Notes: generated by a model not told the origin, from the sequence alone. Positions 41,370 through 51,741 are shown, counted from the stretch's first letter. The stretch: DNA of 64,000 nt from Gammaproteobacteria bacterium (GCA_024275115.1 JAJRZT010000098.1:62001-126000); one strand, 5' to 3'. Translations and numbers: made by a program.

Positions 41370-41389
41370 AGCGGCTTCGGCCGCTTTTT
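41370..41389 (+). terminator. Rho-independent terminator-like hairpin with no annotated + strand gene upstream
   Basis: AGCGGC-ttcg-GCCGCT followed by a T-run. Confidence 0.85.
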
Positions 41390-41625
41390 ATTTGCCTGTG
41401 TTTTTTATGATTATCAAATTTATTGGGGGGCAGGTCTTGCCCCGTGCCTTTTTTGCAATTTGCCCATTTTAACTTAATAGAGTAGTACCTCTGGAACCAG
41501 GGCTCATCTGGCTGAAATGCAAAAAACAAGGCCTATCCCAAGCTAAAAAGCATGAAGCCACAGGGTAAAAAGTTTATACTTTGTTTTTTGAATATATTGC
41601 ATAAGACTCGAAGGAAATCCCCATT

Positions 41626-43323
41626 ATGTCCGACCAGAAGAAACCCGATCAGCCACTTAATAAAATTAGTGCCAAAATAACCCAGCAAAAGTCGCAGGGT
41701 GCGTCGCAAGCCATGTTGTATGCCACTGGTTTGACCGAAGAAGATATGGATAAAGCCGAGGTGGGCATTTCCAGCGTTTGGTATGAAGGCAATAGCTGCA
41801 ATATGCATTTAAACGATTTGGCGGCCAAGGTAAAAGAAGGCGTGCAGGCTGCCGGTATGGTGGGGATGCGTTTTAACACTATTGGTGTGAGTGACGGTAT
41901 TTCGATGGGCACCGATGGCATGAGTTATTCGTTGCAGTCCCGCGATCTGATTGCCGACTCAGTTGAAACGGTGATGAGCGCACAGTGGTATGACGCGAAT
42001 ATTTCGATTCCTGGTTGTGATAAAAATATGCCCGGTGTATTGATTGCGATGGGGCGGCTGAATCGTCCATCGTTAATGGTTTATGGCGGCACCATTCGTG
42101 CCGGACACTATGGCGAAAAAACGCTTGATATTGTGTCGGCTTTTCAAAGTTATGGCGAGTATATTGCTGGGCGTATCACCGAAGAAGAACGTCAGAGCAT
42201 TGTGCGCCATAGTTGCCCTGGCGCAGGTGCCTGTGGCGGCATGTATACCGCTAATACCATGGCAACCACCATCGAAGCGATGGGTATGAGCCTGCCGTAC
42301 AGCTCGTCAACACCGGCTGAAGATCCGGGCAAGTTGCAGGAATGTTTAAATGCCGGTGCGGCAATTAAAAACCTGTTAGCCAACAATATTTGCCCGCGTG
42401 ATATTATGACCCGTGACGCATTTGAAAATGCGCTGGTGATGCTTATGGCTTTGGGTGGGTCGACCAATGCAGTCCTGCATTTAATTGCGATGGCCCGAGC
42501 AGTGGATATTAATTTAACCATCGATGATATACAGGCGGTCAGTGACCGTATTCCATTTATTGCGGACTTAAAGCCTAGCGGCAAATATGTAATGGAAGAT
42601 TTACAGGATATTGGTGGTATCCCTGCGGTAATGAAATACCTGTTAGACAAAGGTTTACTGATTGGCGATTGCATGACCGTCACAGGCCGAACTATTGAAG
42701 AAAATTTAAAAGATTTACCAAGCTTAAAAGGTGGTCAGAAGATTATTATGCCACTGGAAAAACCGATTAAGGAATCTGGCCATATTCGTATTCTGCGTGG
42801 TAACCTCGCGCCCGGTGGTTCGGTTGCAAAAATCACCGGTAAAGAAGGCTTAACCTTTACCGGGCCGGCGAAAGTGTACGATGCAGAAGAAGAAATGCTC
42901 AAAGCCTTAGAAGATGGTCAAATTGTAAAAGGCGATGTGATTGTTATCCGTTACGAAGGTCCCAAAGGTGGCCCCGGTATGCCCGAAATGCTCACGCCAA
43001 CCTCGGCCATTATGGGCGCAGGCTTAGGCAACGATGTGGCGATGATAACCGATGGCCGTTTTTCCGGTGGTTCGCATGGTTTTATTATTGGCCATGTGGT
43101 GCCTGAAGCGCAGGAAGGTGGGCCGATAGCCTTAATTAAAAATGGCGACATAATCACAGTTGATGCAGATAAGTTAGTATTGGATGTGGACGTGGATGAA
43201 GCCGAAATGGAAGCTCGCCGCAGCCAATGGACGATGCCGCCATATAAAGCAACACGCGGTACGTTATTTAAGTTTATCAAGTTGGTAAAAAATGCATCAG
43301 AAGGCTGCGTAACGGACGAATAA
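41626..43323 (+). CDS. ilvD: Dihydroxy-acid dehydratase
   Basis: [64 protein letters not shown]. Confidence 0.98.
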   Translation: MSDQKKPDQPLNKISAKITQQKSQGASQAMLYATGLTEEDMDKAEVGISSVWYEGNSCNMHLNDLAAKVKEGVQAAGMVGMRFNTIGVSDGISMGTDGMSYSLQSRDLIADSVETVMSAQWYDANISIPGCDKNMPGVLIAMGRLNRPSLMVYGGTIRAGHYGEKTLDIVSAFQSYGEYIAGRITEEERQSIVRHSCPGAGACGGMYTANTMATTIEAMGMSLPYSSSTPAEDPGKLQECLNAGAAIKNLLANNICPRDIMTRDAFENALVMLMALGGSTNAVLHLIAMARAVDINLTIDDIQAVSDRIPFIADLKPSGKYVMEDLQDIGGIPAVMKYLLDKGLLIGDCMTVTGRTIEENLKDLPSLKGGQKIIMPLEKPIKESGHIRILRGNLAPGGSVAKITGKEGLTFTGPAKVYDAEEEMLKALEDGQIVKGDVIVIRYEGPKGGPGMPEMLTPTSAIMGAGLGNDVAMITDGRFSGGSHGFIIGHVVPEAQEGGPIALIKNGDIITVDADKLVLDVDVDEAEMEARRSQWTMPPYKATRGTLFKFIKLVKNASEGCVTDE

Positions 43324-43342
43324 TTTACAAATATTTAAACCT

Positions 43343-43390
43343 CAATGGGCACATTTTTGCGTTGTGTTCGTCGTGCCCGTTGTGGTTAAT
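43343..43390. repeat. Degenerate relative of the TTAACCACAACG repeat (family C)
   Basis: Reverse complement ttaaccacaacgggcacgacgaacacaacgcaaaa resembles 56490..56520. Confidence 0.7.
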
Positions 43391-43629
43391 GATTTATTCA
43401 ATTTTCCCCCTGAACTCACAGATAGAATTAATTTTCAGATGTAAGCAGTTACTCACATCTAAGCCTTTGTATTTATGGTATTTAACCAAATGATTATATG
43501 GAGCTATATTGCAAAGTTTTAGCTTGTCAATATGCCACGTACATAAAGTATTTGGTAAACTGGTTACCTGTTACTGATACAAGAAGTTAAAAAACCAAAA
43601 AATTTCATGCAGTGCAGGGGAGAATTTTT

Positions 43630-43848
43630 ATGTTTACTTCGTACACACCGGTTGTTGGCGAATGGTATGTAAAAAGTACAGGCAAACTCATTAAAGTGAA
43701 AATGCTGTCATATTTTGAAGAAAAGGTTGAACGCATTGTCATTGAATATCTCGATGGAACGACACAGATGTTGGCGTTTAACGATTGGTTAACCCTTGAT
43801 CTTAATAAACGTATTAGTGATGTGAGTCGTAGTATTGTTTTACGTTAA
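43630..43848 (+). CDS. Hypothetical small protein (DUF6763-like size; family unverified)
   Basis: ORF with ATG 43630 preceded by ggggag RBS; MFTSYTPVVGEWYVKSTGKLIKVKMLSYFEEKVERIVIEYLDGT. Confidence 0.7.
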   Translation: MFTSYTPVVGEWYVKSTGKLIKVKMLSYFEEKVERIVIEYLDGTTQMLAFNDWLTLDLNKRISDVSRSIVLR

Positions 43849-43888
43849 GCTTGGAACCTAATTTCTAGCGCATCATATCAACGTTGTA

Positions 43889-43914
43889 AAGAAGCCCGCA
43901 TGCGGGCTTCTTTT
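43889..43914 (+). terminator. Rho-independent terminator
   Basis: AAGAAGCCCGCATGCGGGCTTCTTTT. Confidence 0.93.
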
Positions 43915-43942
43915 GATTCCAGCAATCAATATTTATGTGAGC

Positions 43943-44018
43943 AGCCTGGATGAAATAAAATGTAATCCGGGGGATAATGTTCTGAACTTCCCGGATTCTG
44001 CTGCACTGCATCCGGGCT
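43943..44018. repeat. BIME/REP-like CCCGGAT palindromic element
   Basis: AGCCTGGAT...ATCCGGG / CCCGGATtctgctgcactgcATCCGGGCT: two hairpins within an outer palindrome. Confidence 0.85.
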
Positions 44019-44059
44019 AGATTAATACTCTCGTGGAATCAAATTAAGGGCTTGCCGCT

Positions 44060-44407
44060 ATGGATCTAAATGCACTAAAAAAACAACTCCGGGATTTTGC
44101 AGAAGAGCGGGATTGGCAAGGTTTTCATGCGCCTAAAAATCTGGTGATGGCAATGAACGTCGAAGTGGCTGAACTGATGGAACACTTTCAATGGCTCAAC
44201 GAAGAGCAAAGTGAAAACCTCGATGCAAAAACCTTTGATGACGTGCAATATGAAGTGGCCGATGTGTTTATTTATTTAGTTCGCCTGGCTGACCGGCTTG
44301 GTGTAGATTTGGATGCAGTGGTAGAAGAAAAAATAAAACGTAATGCAGCAAAGTACCCCACAGACAAGTGTAAGGGAAGTACGGCGAAGTATACGGAGTA
44401 CGAGTAA
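44060..44407 (+). CDS. MazG-like nucleotide pyrophosphohydrolase (RS21-C6/dCTPase type)
   Basis: FAEERDWQGFHAPKNLVMAMNVEVAELMEHFQW; EVADVFIYLVRLAD. Confidence 0.93.
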   Translation: MDLNALKKQLRDFAEERDWQGFHAPKNLVMAMNVEVAELMEHFQWLNEEQSENLDAKTFDDVQYEVADVFIYLVRLADRLGVDLDAVVEEKIKRNAAKYPTDKCKGSTAKYTEYE

Positions 44408-44413
44408 TTCTCT

Positions 44414-44800
44414 TTATTCTTTTTTGTTTAGTAACTCAATTTCATAGCCATCAGGATCTTTTACAAAGGCAATAATGGTTGTGCCTGCATTCATTGGTCC
44501 GGCCTCACGAATAATGTTGCCGCCCTGTTGTTTTATTTTGTCACAGGCCGCATATACATCATCCACTTCAATGGCTAAATGGCCAAAGCCATTACCGAGT
44601 TCGTATTTGTCGGTGTCCCAGTTGTGGGTAAGTTCAATTACGCTGTTGTCTTTTTCATCGCCGTAACCGACAAAGGCGAGGGTGAACTTGCCATCGGGGT
44701 AGTCTTTTTGCCGCAATAATTGCATACCGAGTATTTCAGTATAAAACTGAATTGATTTTTCCAGATGACCAACGCGGATCATGGTGTGAAGTAGTCGCAT
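44414..44800 (-). CDS. gloA: Lactoylglutathione lyase (glyoxalase I)
   Basis: [62 protein letters not shown]. Confidence 0.97.
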   Translation of the reverse strand: MRLLHTMIRVGHLEKSIQFYTEILGMQLLRQKDYPDGKFTLAFVGYGDEKDNSVIELTHNWDTDKYELGNGFGHLAIEVDDVYAACDKIKQQGGNIIREAGPMNAGTTIIAFVKDPDGYEIELLNKKE

Positions 44801-44813
44801 AGTTTGTGGCCTT

Positions 44814-45803
44814 TTAATTTATTTCCTGTTCTAACTTTAACTTTTTTTCGAAGCTTAATACAAGTGCTGCACCAAAGCCTAAAGCCACGGCAAACCAGAG
44901 GGTGGACAAACGGCTAATAAGTGCTGCGGCAATGGCGGTTGCAGTATCGGCACCCAATAATGTGAGTAGTAGTGTCATGACTGCTTCGGTCGTACCAATG
45001 CCACCGGGAATAAAACTGGCAGCACCGGCCAGTAAGCTAATAGCGTAAATGCCAATACTTTGTTGCAAGGTTATATCGATATTAAGTGTTGTTAAGATAA
45101 AGTAAAACGCCAGCCCCTGAACAAGCCATGCAGTGCTGCCAAGCAGTAATCCGAGGTAGATGGGTTTATAAGCAAACAGTGTTCTGGCGGTGGTAAATAG
45201 GTGGCTTAAATGTTGTAGCAGTGCACGTGCAGGTTGCCAGAATATTGTATTTGCGGCAGCACTGAAAGCACGAGTGACAAAAGTTTGTCGCAGTAGTGGT
45301 ATAAAACTGACGACAACAGCAGCGCTGACAATGACAAAATAATGGTAATTGTGAGTGCCATCTTCAAATTGAAGTACTAACAGGCTAAGCAAGGCAATCA
45401 CAACTACATCCAGAAAACGCTCGGTAAAAAACATAGCCAGTGAACGGGTATAGGGAACAGCATGTTGTGCAAGGTAAGTGGAACGAATGGTTTCACCAAC
45501 CTTTGCGGGGGTAAGGGTGAGCGCAAAGCCGGCCATATAATATAAAAAGTGCAGCGTTAAAGGGATGGAGTGTGTCAGGTAACGTAAATAATAGTGCCAG
45601 CGGATAAAGCGAAGCAGATAGTTGCTAAAAGAGCAGCCCAGAATTAGTAGCCAACTGAATAGGCTCATCTTTGCAAAGGCCGAAAATACTTTTTCAGGGT
45701 CGGCAAATAAGACCATTGCAATGTATAACACGCAAACAAAAATAAGAATAATGGATAAGTTATGCTTATTTTTTATTAATAATGTGTGAATGATGGATAG
45801 CAT
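44814..45803 (-). CDS. Flippase-like / lysylphosphatidylglycerol synthase TM domain family membrane protein
   Basis: [30 protein letters not shown], multiple TMs (UPF0104-like). Confidence 0.88.
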   Translation of the reverse strand: MLSIIHTLLIKNKHNLSIILIFVCVLYIAMVLFADPEKVFSAFAKMSLFSWLLILGCSFSNYLLRFIRWHYYLRYLTHSIPLTLHFLYYMAGFALTLTPAKVGETIRSTYLAQHAVPYTRSLAMFFTERFLDVVVIALLSLLVLQFEDGTHNYHYFVIVSAAVVVSFIPLLRQTFVTRAFSAAANTIFWQPARALLQHLSHLFTTARTLFAYKPIYLGLLLGSTAWLVQGLAFYFILTTLNIDITLQQSIGIYAISLLAGAASFIPGGIGTTEAVMTLLLTLLGADTATAIAAALISRLSTLWFAVALGFGAALVLSFEKKLKLEQEIN

Positions 45804-45885
45804 TATAATTTCTATTGCTTTAATTGGCGTGATTTTTGCTATTACTATTTTTAGTCATAGTATTATAAGTAATGGTAATTAAACA

Positions 45886-46380
45886 ATGGAATATAGCATG
45901 CAATGGATCAATGGGCATAGCCCTCGGCAGAGCAAGGAAATTATGCGTCACTATATCCGGCACCCAGTCGATATTCCTATCGAAGTGATTCCGGAAAATA
46001 GTCCGTTGGCTTTGTCTCACAGCGTTGGCGCTGCGGTAAAAATTGAAAAAATGGAAAATGTCAGTTTTGGTGGACTCATGTTTCAGTCTGCTATTCCATA
46101 CGCTCAAAATAAAGTGATGCGGGTAAAAATAAGCAGTGTGAACCCTGAGTTTGATGCACATGCAACGGTAAGCTGGTGTTGTAAGTCCGGCAAATACTAT
46201 TTAGTCGGGCTGGAATTTACGGATAAAGACAGTGAATTTAAAATACGTATGGTCGAGCAGGTTTGCCATATTATGCATTATCGAAAGCATATTTTTGCAA
46301 CCGAAGGTCGGGAATTAGACAGTGGTGAAGCTGCAAGAGAATGGATTGCACAATATGCGGCAGATTTTCCAAAACAGTAG
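45886..46380 (+). CDS. PilZ domain-like protein
   Basis: MRHYIRHPVDIPIEV; ENVSFGGLMFQSA; YYLVGLEFTD. Confidence 0.82.
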   Translation: MEYSMQWINGHSPRQSKEIMRHYIRHPVDIPIEVIPENSPLALSHSVGAAVKIEKMENVSFGGLMFQSAIPYAQNKVMRVKISSVNPEFDAHATVSWCCKSGKYYLVGLEFTDKDSEFKIRMVEQVCHIMHYRKHIFATEGRELDSGEAAREWIAQYAADFPKQ

Positions 46381-46494
46381 GGTTGCGCTACACGAAATGG
46401 CTTTAGATATAGTTATTGTTCGGTTTTTCGCGGTATAATCACCTTAATGTTTTAAACTTACCAGGCTTAAATTTATTATTTTAGGGGATTTGTG

Positions 46495-46803
46495 ATGGCA
46501 ACAACGGTTGATGAGCTAACTGTAAATTATGAAGAAGATGGTCGCATTGTTTCAAAAGAATTAGACAAGGTTATCCTGACGAAAGGTGCCTGGTCGACTA
46601 TTATTTTTCGTTATCAGGATTTAGATCGCAAAACGGATGAGTTTGGTCCGGATAAATTCAGTATTCGCCGTTATCAGAAGCGCAATGGTGAGTATCAGTA
46701 TAAATCGAAATTTAATATCTCAAGCCGCGATCAGGCCACTAAGGTGGTGAATGCGTTAAATACCTGGTTAGCAGAAGAGCCTGATGATAAAGCCGAAAAG
46801 TAA
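46495..46803 (+). CDS. Conserved-looking hypothetical protein
   Basis: 102-aa ORF with ATG 46495 and aggggat RBS. Confidence 0.75.
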   Translation: MATTVDELTVNYEEDGRIVSKELDKVILTKGAWSTIIFRYQDLDRKTDEFGPDKFSIRRYQKRNGEYQYKSKFNISSRDQATKVVNALNTWLAEEPDDKAEK

Positions 46804-46831
46804 ACCTGAAAAAACAGGGTAGTGAGTAACG

Positions 46832-48331
46832 CTAGCTGTGTGTAAAATGTACCTGTTCTGTATCAAGGCTTTGTGCCATAAAAAAAGAATGGGCAAATTC
46901 GGTTAGTGACTCAGGAATAGCGGAATAAATATCTACATTGGCCAGATCGACATGGTCTTTTATCAGGCTTGAAAGACAGGCTGAAAATACATCCTGACTC
47001 GGTGTTTCGTTGTGACTAAGATGGGCAACATTGATTGCGGTATATTTAAAATTATCCAGTGCATCATTCCATGCACGGCAAATATTATGCAGGTAAGGTT
47101 TTTCGGCCTGGGTGTTAATCCAGTAAAAATGAATATATTCGGCTGCTTCCAGGCTAAGTGCATTTTCAATTAAACTTTTAACTGGAGCAAATCCGGTATC
47201 CACCGCGATAAAAATAATCGGTTTCGTTGAATCTTTATCTAATACAAAGTGGCCACTTGGGCCGTCTACTTTTACGGTGTCACCGGTTTTTAATTCATTA
47301 TTAAGGCAGTGGCTAAAGGGTGAGCTATTGTTTTCAATGTGGAACTGGATAAAAGACTCATCACACGGGCAGCTTGCTATGGGTAATGTTGCTATAATTT
47401 TGTCTTTTAATTTAAGTTCAACTTCCTGACCAGCTAAAAAACGCAGCCGTTTTGTTCGTTGCGTTTTTAATGTAAGCACAGAGACATACTTGTTTAGCGG
47501 TTCTATTTTCTTTACTTTTGTAGACAGTGACTGTTGTGGAATATCTTCTTCGCTGCCTGCAATTTCGGCTTCAATTTCAATATCGGTAACGGCGGTATTC
47601 GAGCACATTAAAAAATAGTTTTGAGTTTTTTCTGCCTCAGGAAAAGCATATTCATGCTGCTTTGTTTTTTCAATTTTCCCGGAGATGAGTTTTGCCTTGC
47701 ACTTGCCGCAATTACCATTGCTACAACCATAATTGAGTGCACTCCCTGTCGTTAATCCGGCTTCAAGGATAGAATTTTTTCCTTCGACAAAATACTCAAG
47801 CCCGCTGGGAATAATATGTACCTGGGCGGCCATAATGCGTAACAAGTCATCTTTTTGTATTAACGGCGCTATTTGCGGGGTATTGGTTGTGATGTTTTTA
47901 TCCGTCTTGTTTAGCCATTCTGTCAGCGATTTATAAATAGTAGCAGCATCATTATTTTTATTTGACTGTTCTGCAATATGGTCTTGTAATTTATCAAGTA
48001 ATTGTTCGTTGTGGTATAGCGCTATTTTGGTTTCGGCTAATTCTTTACTTAAGTTAGCAAGGCGTGACGCAAGTGTGGCTGTATCGGGTGTAATCAGCTT
48101 TTGAAATTTTGCATAGCGGGCACGCTTAAGTGCATTGGCGATAAATTCTTCGATTCGTTCAAACATCTCATCTTTTTCAATCTCGGAATCCGGGTATAGT
48201 TTTACAAGTTGTGAGAGTTTGATCTTGCCTTCAAAACTGGTGAGTTCACCATTTTGAATATGCTTCTGGATAATACCGCGGGGTACACCTACAATGGATG
48301 CGGCTCGTGATGCTGAAAGTAGTCTGGCCAT
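46832..48331 (-). CDS. HTH - 2Fe-2S ferredoxin - FAD/NAD(P)H oxidoreductase fusion (start refined to 48331)
   Basis: N-terminal ASRAASIVGVPRGIIQKHIQNGEL HTH-like; NYGCSNGNCGKCKAKL...LMCSN 2Fe-2S site; LAGQEVELKL; VDGPSGHF; IIFIAVDTGFAPVKSLIE. Confidence 0.88.
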   Translation of the reverse strand: MARLLSASRAASIVGVPRGIIQKHIQNGELTSFEGKIKLSQLVKLYPDSEIEKDEMFERIEEFIANALKRARYAKFQKLITPDTATLASRLANLSKELAETKIALYHNEQLLDKLQDHIAEQSNKNNDAATIYKSLTEWLNKTDKNITTNTPQIAPLIQKDDLLRIMAAQVHIIPSGLEYFVEGKNSILEAGLTTGSALNYGCSNGNCGKCKAKLISGKIEKTKQHEYAFPEAEKTQNYFLMCSNTAVTDIEIEAEIAGSEEDIPQQSLSTKVKKIEPLNKYVSVLTLKTQRTKRLRFLAGQEVELKLKDKIIATLPIASCPCDESFIQFHIENNSSPFSHCLNNELKTGDTVKVDGPSGHFVLDKDSTKPIIFIAVDTGFAPVKSLIENALSLEAAEYIHFYWINTQAEKPYLHNICRAWNDALDNFKYTAINVAHLSHNETPSQDVFSACLSSLIKDHVDLANVDIYSAIPESLTEFAHSFFMAQSLDTEQVHFTHS

Positions 48332-48474
48332 AAATTCCTTATAATATGCAAGATTAAAGTGTTTTTTTGCGTGAGTTCTTATATATTGGTACATATATAT
48401 CAATTGTCAAATCGTCCTTTCTTTAGAAAAGAAGCTACACTGGTATAAGCGCTGGTATTAATATGGGTATCTAC

Positions 48475-49896
48475 ATGGAAAGGTTCGGGATCATTTCTTT
48501 GCTTTTTGTTGCAGCCGTTATGGTGAATATGGCAAATGCGGCGCTGCCCGATCTTGAATTTAGTTTGCATAAGAACGGGCCTGCAAATATTGAACGTGCC
48601 AATAGTGGCCCAACCCTGCTTGTTATTGGAGGCATCCAGGGGGATGAGCCGGGTGGCTTTACTGCGGCTTCATTACTGGTGACACACTACAAGATTACAG
48701 CAGGACAGGTCTGGATTGTTCCTAATCTGAACTTTGAAAGTATTATAAAAAGATCCCGTGGTGTGTACGGCGATATGAACAGGAAGTTTTCAAAATTAAA
48801 GCAAACCGATCCTGAATTTGAAACAGTTCAAAAAATAAAGCAAATTATCACTTCACCGGATGTCGATATTATCTTAAATCTGCACGATGGCAGTGGTTTT
48901 TATAACGAGCAATATATTGATGCCCTGCATAACCCGCGACGCTGGGGGCAAAGTCTTATTATTGATCAGGCCAAAATTGAAATGCCTGGTATTGGGATAT
49001 CAGGTATTGAAAATACAGAAGCAGGGTCAGTCCAGTTCAATCATTTAGAACAATTAGGTCGGCAGGTTGTTGCTGATGTTAATGCTGCTATTCCGCAAAC
49101 GCTTCACCAGTATCGTTTGAAAAACACACATACTGCACTTGGCAACAAAGAAATGGAGAAAACACTCACCTATTTTGCCATTAACCACGCAAAACCAGCT
49201 TTCGGTGTTGAAGCAAGTAAACATTTTTTAACGCATAAACGTGCCTATTACCATTTGCTGGTATTAGAAGGTTTTATGAACAATATAGGTATTAAATTTG
49301 AGCGCAAATTTAATTTAGCTGAGGCTGATATTAAAAAAGCGATGTACGATAAGTTGCAGCTTGCCTTTTATAATAAGAAAATAGTTCTAGATGTTGCCAA
49401 TGCGCGTAAAAGATTAAATTATGTGCCACTAAAAAAGAATGCAGATATTGCCTATATTTCCGGTAATCCATTGGTTGCGGTTGTGAGTAAAAATAACCGT
49501 TTTAATGTGCGTTATGGTAATCGAAACTTAACTTCGCTTAAACCGTCATATTTTGAGTATGATGATTCTCTGGAAGACATTAAAATATCCGTCGATGGAA
49601 ATATCAAAAGTATTAGTTTGGGTAGTACGGTTGATGTACAACAGGATTTTAACGTTCACTCAATAGCTGGTTATCGTGTTAATGTGATTGGTTTTACCCG
49701 CAAAGGGGTGAGAGATGAAAGTAACCAGACCATTAAATTAAAAAATATACGAAGTCGTTTTTCTGTGGATAAACAATCAAAAATATTTCGGGTAGAGATT
49801 TATCAGGGAAAGAGATACTGTGGTATGATTTTAGTGCGCTTTAATGCCTTAAAACAAACAACCTTAATAGACAACGAAAGCCATTCAATAGCATAA
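48475..49896 (+). CDS. Secreted M14/M99-type zinc carboxypeptidase (Csd4-like), start likely 48475
   Basis: Signal peptide; LLVIGGIQGDEPGGF (HxxE-like region reads QxDE); IILNLHDGSGFY; AFGVEASKHFL. Confidence 0.75.
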   Translation: MERFGIISLLFVAAVMVNMANAALPDLEFSLHKNGPANIERANSGPTLLVIGGIQGDEPGGFTAASLLVTHYKITAGQVWIVPNLNFESIIKRSRGVYGDMNRKFSKLKQTDPEFETVQKIKQIITSPDVDIILNLHDGSGFYNEQYIDALHNPRRWGQSLIIDQAKIEMPGIGISGIENTEAGSVQFNHLEQLGRQVVADVNAAIPQTLHQYRLKNTHTALGNKEMEKTLTYFAINHAKPAFGVEASKHFLTHKRAYYHLLVLEGFMNNIGIKFERKFNLAEADIKKAMYDKLQLAFYNKKIVLDVANARKRLNYVPLKKNADIAYISGNPLVAVVSKNNRFNVRYGNRNLTSLKPSYFEYDDSLEDIKISVDGNIKSISLGSTVDVQQDFNVHSIAGYRVNVIGFTRKGVRDESNQTIKLKNIRSRFSVDKQSKIFRVEIYQGKRYCGMILVRFNALKQTTLIDNESHSIA

Positions 49897-49934
49897 AGAA
49901 ATAAGAACCGAAAAATAATAACAGGGTTACATTG

Positions 49935-51209
49935 ATGTCTGAATTACTTTCTTTGCCTTATATGCAACAGTTTAAATGTATAGCGGATAAGTGTGAAGAT
50001 ACTTGTTGTCAGCATTGGCAGGTTAGAATAGATAAAGCACACTATCAGAGTATGCTGGAATGGGTAGGTGAGAACCCGTTACAGAAAAAACTTTTTTCTA
50101 CCTCCGTATTGTTAAATGAATCAAATATTGCATCGGATAAAAGTTATGCTTATATCCAAATGGATGATAATGGCTATTGTCCTTATTTAAACCCACAACA
50201 GCAATGCACCCTTCATATAAAGAAAGGAATTGATATTCTTTCTGATATTTGCGCCTTTTATCCAAGAATTATTACCGAAAAAAATTCAGTGCTGGAACTG
50301 AGTGGTGCTTTATCCTGTCCGGAAGTGGTTCGTTTGTGCTTGTCAGCCGACATTAACAGCCATGTTATGTTAAGCGCGGATAATGCCATTCTCCCACCAA
50401 GAGAAGATGTACCTGTTCATCGCACATTAATTACAGATGATAATAGTTCGGTTTATGAAATCCATTTTGAAAAAGTACAACAAACATTTATCGATATTAT
50501 CCGTATGGTTGATTGCGATTATTTTACTCGATTATATATTTTAGCGAGTTACTCACATTCAATTTCAACCATCTATTTTGATCATTGTCTTTCACTGGAT
50601 TCAGACGCGCTTGAAAATTACCGTCTGCATGTATTCGACCCGGACTATAAGCAGTCCGTTAATCACTTTATGGGACAGTATGAAAATGATCAGCCTCTTG
50701 CCTGTATTGTGATTTATTCGGTATTGTTATTAAAGCAGCAACAGGCGCCGGACGAAAAATTATCTACAATGGTTGCGGAGGTTTTTAATGAGTATGCGCA
50801 GCAGTTAGGCTTTTCAAGTTATAAGGATATTGAAAATGCAGCTGATTATGCCACTGTATTTCAAAAACGATATCAGATGTTTTCCAATAATGTTCACCAT
50901 CAGATTGAAGATTATTTAACTAAATATTTGTTAAACTGTTTTTACCGTGAATGGTTTATTACGATGCCTAACGCATTTATTTATATTCAGATGTTGCTGG
51001 TACGGGTTGCTATTATTCGCTTTATTATTTATAGCCGTATTTTACCCGGAATGACGGCGGAGCAAATTAAAGAAATATCTGTCGAAGTGATTTATCAGTT
51101 TGCTCGCGCGGTTGATCATAACCTGCCTTTTTTGCAGGTTGTGTATGAAGCTTTAAATGAGCAGCAAATGTTACATTTTGACTATTCAACGCCGCTTATT
51201 AAATTTTAA
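49935..51209 (+). CDS. FliB-like flagellin lysine-N-methylase family protein
   Basis: LPYMQQFKCIADKCEDTCCQHWQVRID; YCPYLNPQQQCTLH; CAFYPRI; ELSGALSCPEVVRLCL Cys pattern. Confidence 0.85.
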   Translation: MSELLSLPYMQQFKCIADKCEDTCCQHWQVRIDKAHYQSMLEWVGENPLQKKLFSTSVLLNESNIASDKSYAYIQMDDNGYCPYLNPQQQCTLHIKKGIDILSDICAFYPRIITEKNSVLELSGALSCPEVVRLCLSADINSHVMLSADNAILPPREDVPVHRTLITDDNSSVYEIHFEKVQQTFIDIIRMVDCDYFTRLYILASYSHSISTIYFDHCLSLDSDALENYRLHVFDPDYKQSVNHFMGQYENDQPLACIVIYSVLLLKQQQAPDEKLSTMVAEVFNEYAQQLGFSSYKDIENAADYATVFQKRYQMFSNNVHHQIEDYLTKYLLNCFYREWFITMPNAFIYIQMLLVRVAIIRFIIYSRILPGMTAEQIKEISVEVIYQFARAVDHNLPFLQVVYEALNEQQMLHFDYSTPLIKF

Positions 51210-51327
51210 ACCTTTCTTATTGTATGTCATTAAATTCTTCTTTTATTATCAGTCTGTTACGTGAATACAGCACTTTTTGTTAAATATTGATAAAATAGCA
51301 GGCCTATATGGTAGTCCGAGGTTTGTG

Positions 51328-51720
51328 ATGGAAGAATTAAGTAAAGAAGACAGTTTGTCATTAACAAAAATGATAATCGGCATTCTTGAAAGCTGGGGTT
51401 TGAATGCTCGCCAGCAACACACCTTGTTAGCTTTTTCGAATAAGGTTCCTATTCGTGGCATGCGCCGCTTCCAGCAAGATCGTGCATTTCCTGATGAAGC
51501 TGAACTGAATAGCCGGGTAGAGCATATTGTGGGCATTCATCATGCCTTGCATACAACCTATCCACATAACCCGGCGATGGGTGCATTATGGATTAAAACA
51601 AGTAATAAACGTTTTAACAATCAGTCACCGATTAAATTGATGCTCGAAGAAGGGACAAAGGGTGTTGAGCGAGTTCGGTCGCATCTGGATTGTGCTTATG
51701 ACTGGCAGGTAAACCCGTAA
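51328..51720 (+). CDS. MbcA/ParS/Xre-type (DUF2384) antitoxin-like protein, without an adjacent RES toxin
   Basis: ILESWGLNARQQHTLLAF HTH-like; NRVEHIVGIHHALHTTYP; IKTSNKRFNNQSPIKLMLEEG. Confidence 0.75.
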   Translation: MEELSKEDSLSLTKMIIGILESWGLNARQQHTLLAFSNKVPIRGMRRFQQDRAFPDEAELNSRVEHIVGIHHALHTTYPHNPAMGALWIKTSNKRFNNQSPIKLMLEEGTKGVERVRSHLDCAYDWQVNP

Positions 51721-51741
51721 CGCCACAGCAATATCATCGTT

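Noticed and set aside
42192-42683. 163-aa minus-strand ORF within ilvD
   Set aside because: Antisense to a highly conserved ilvD region; no domain signal.
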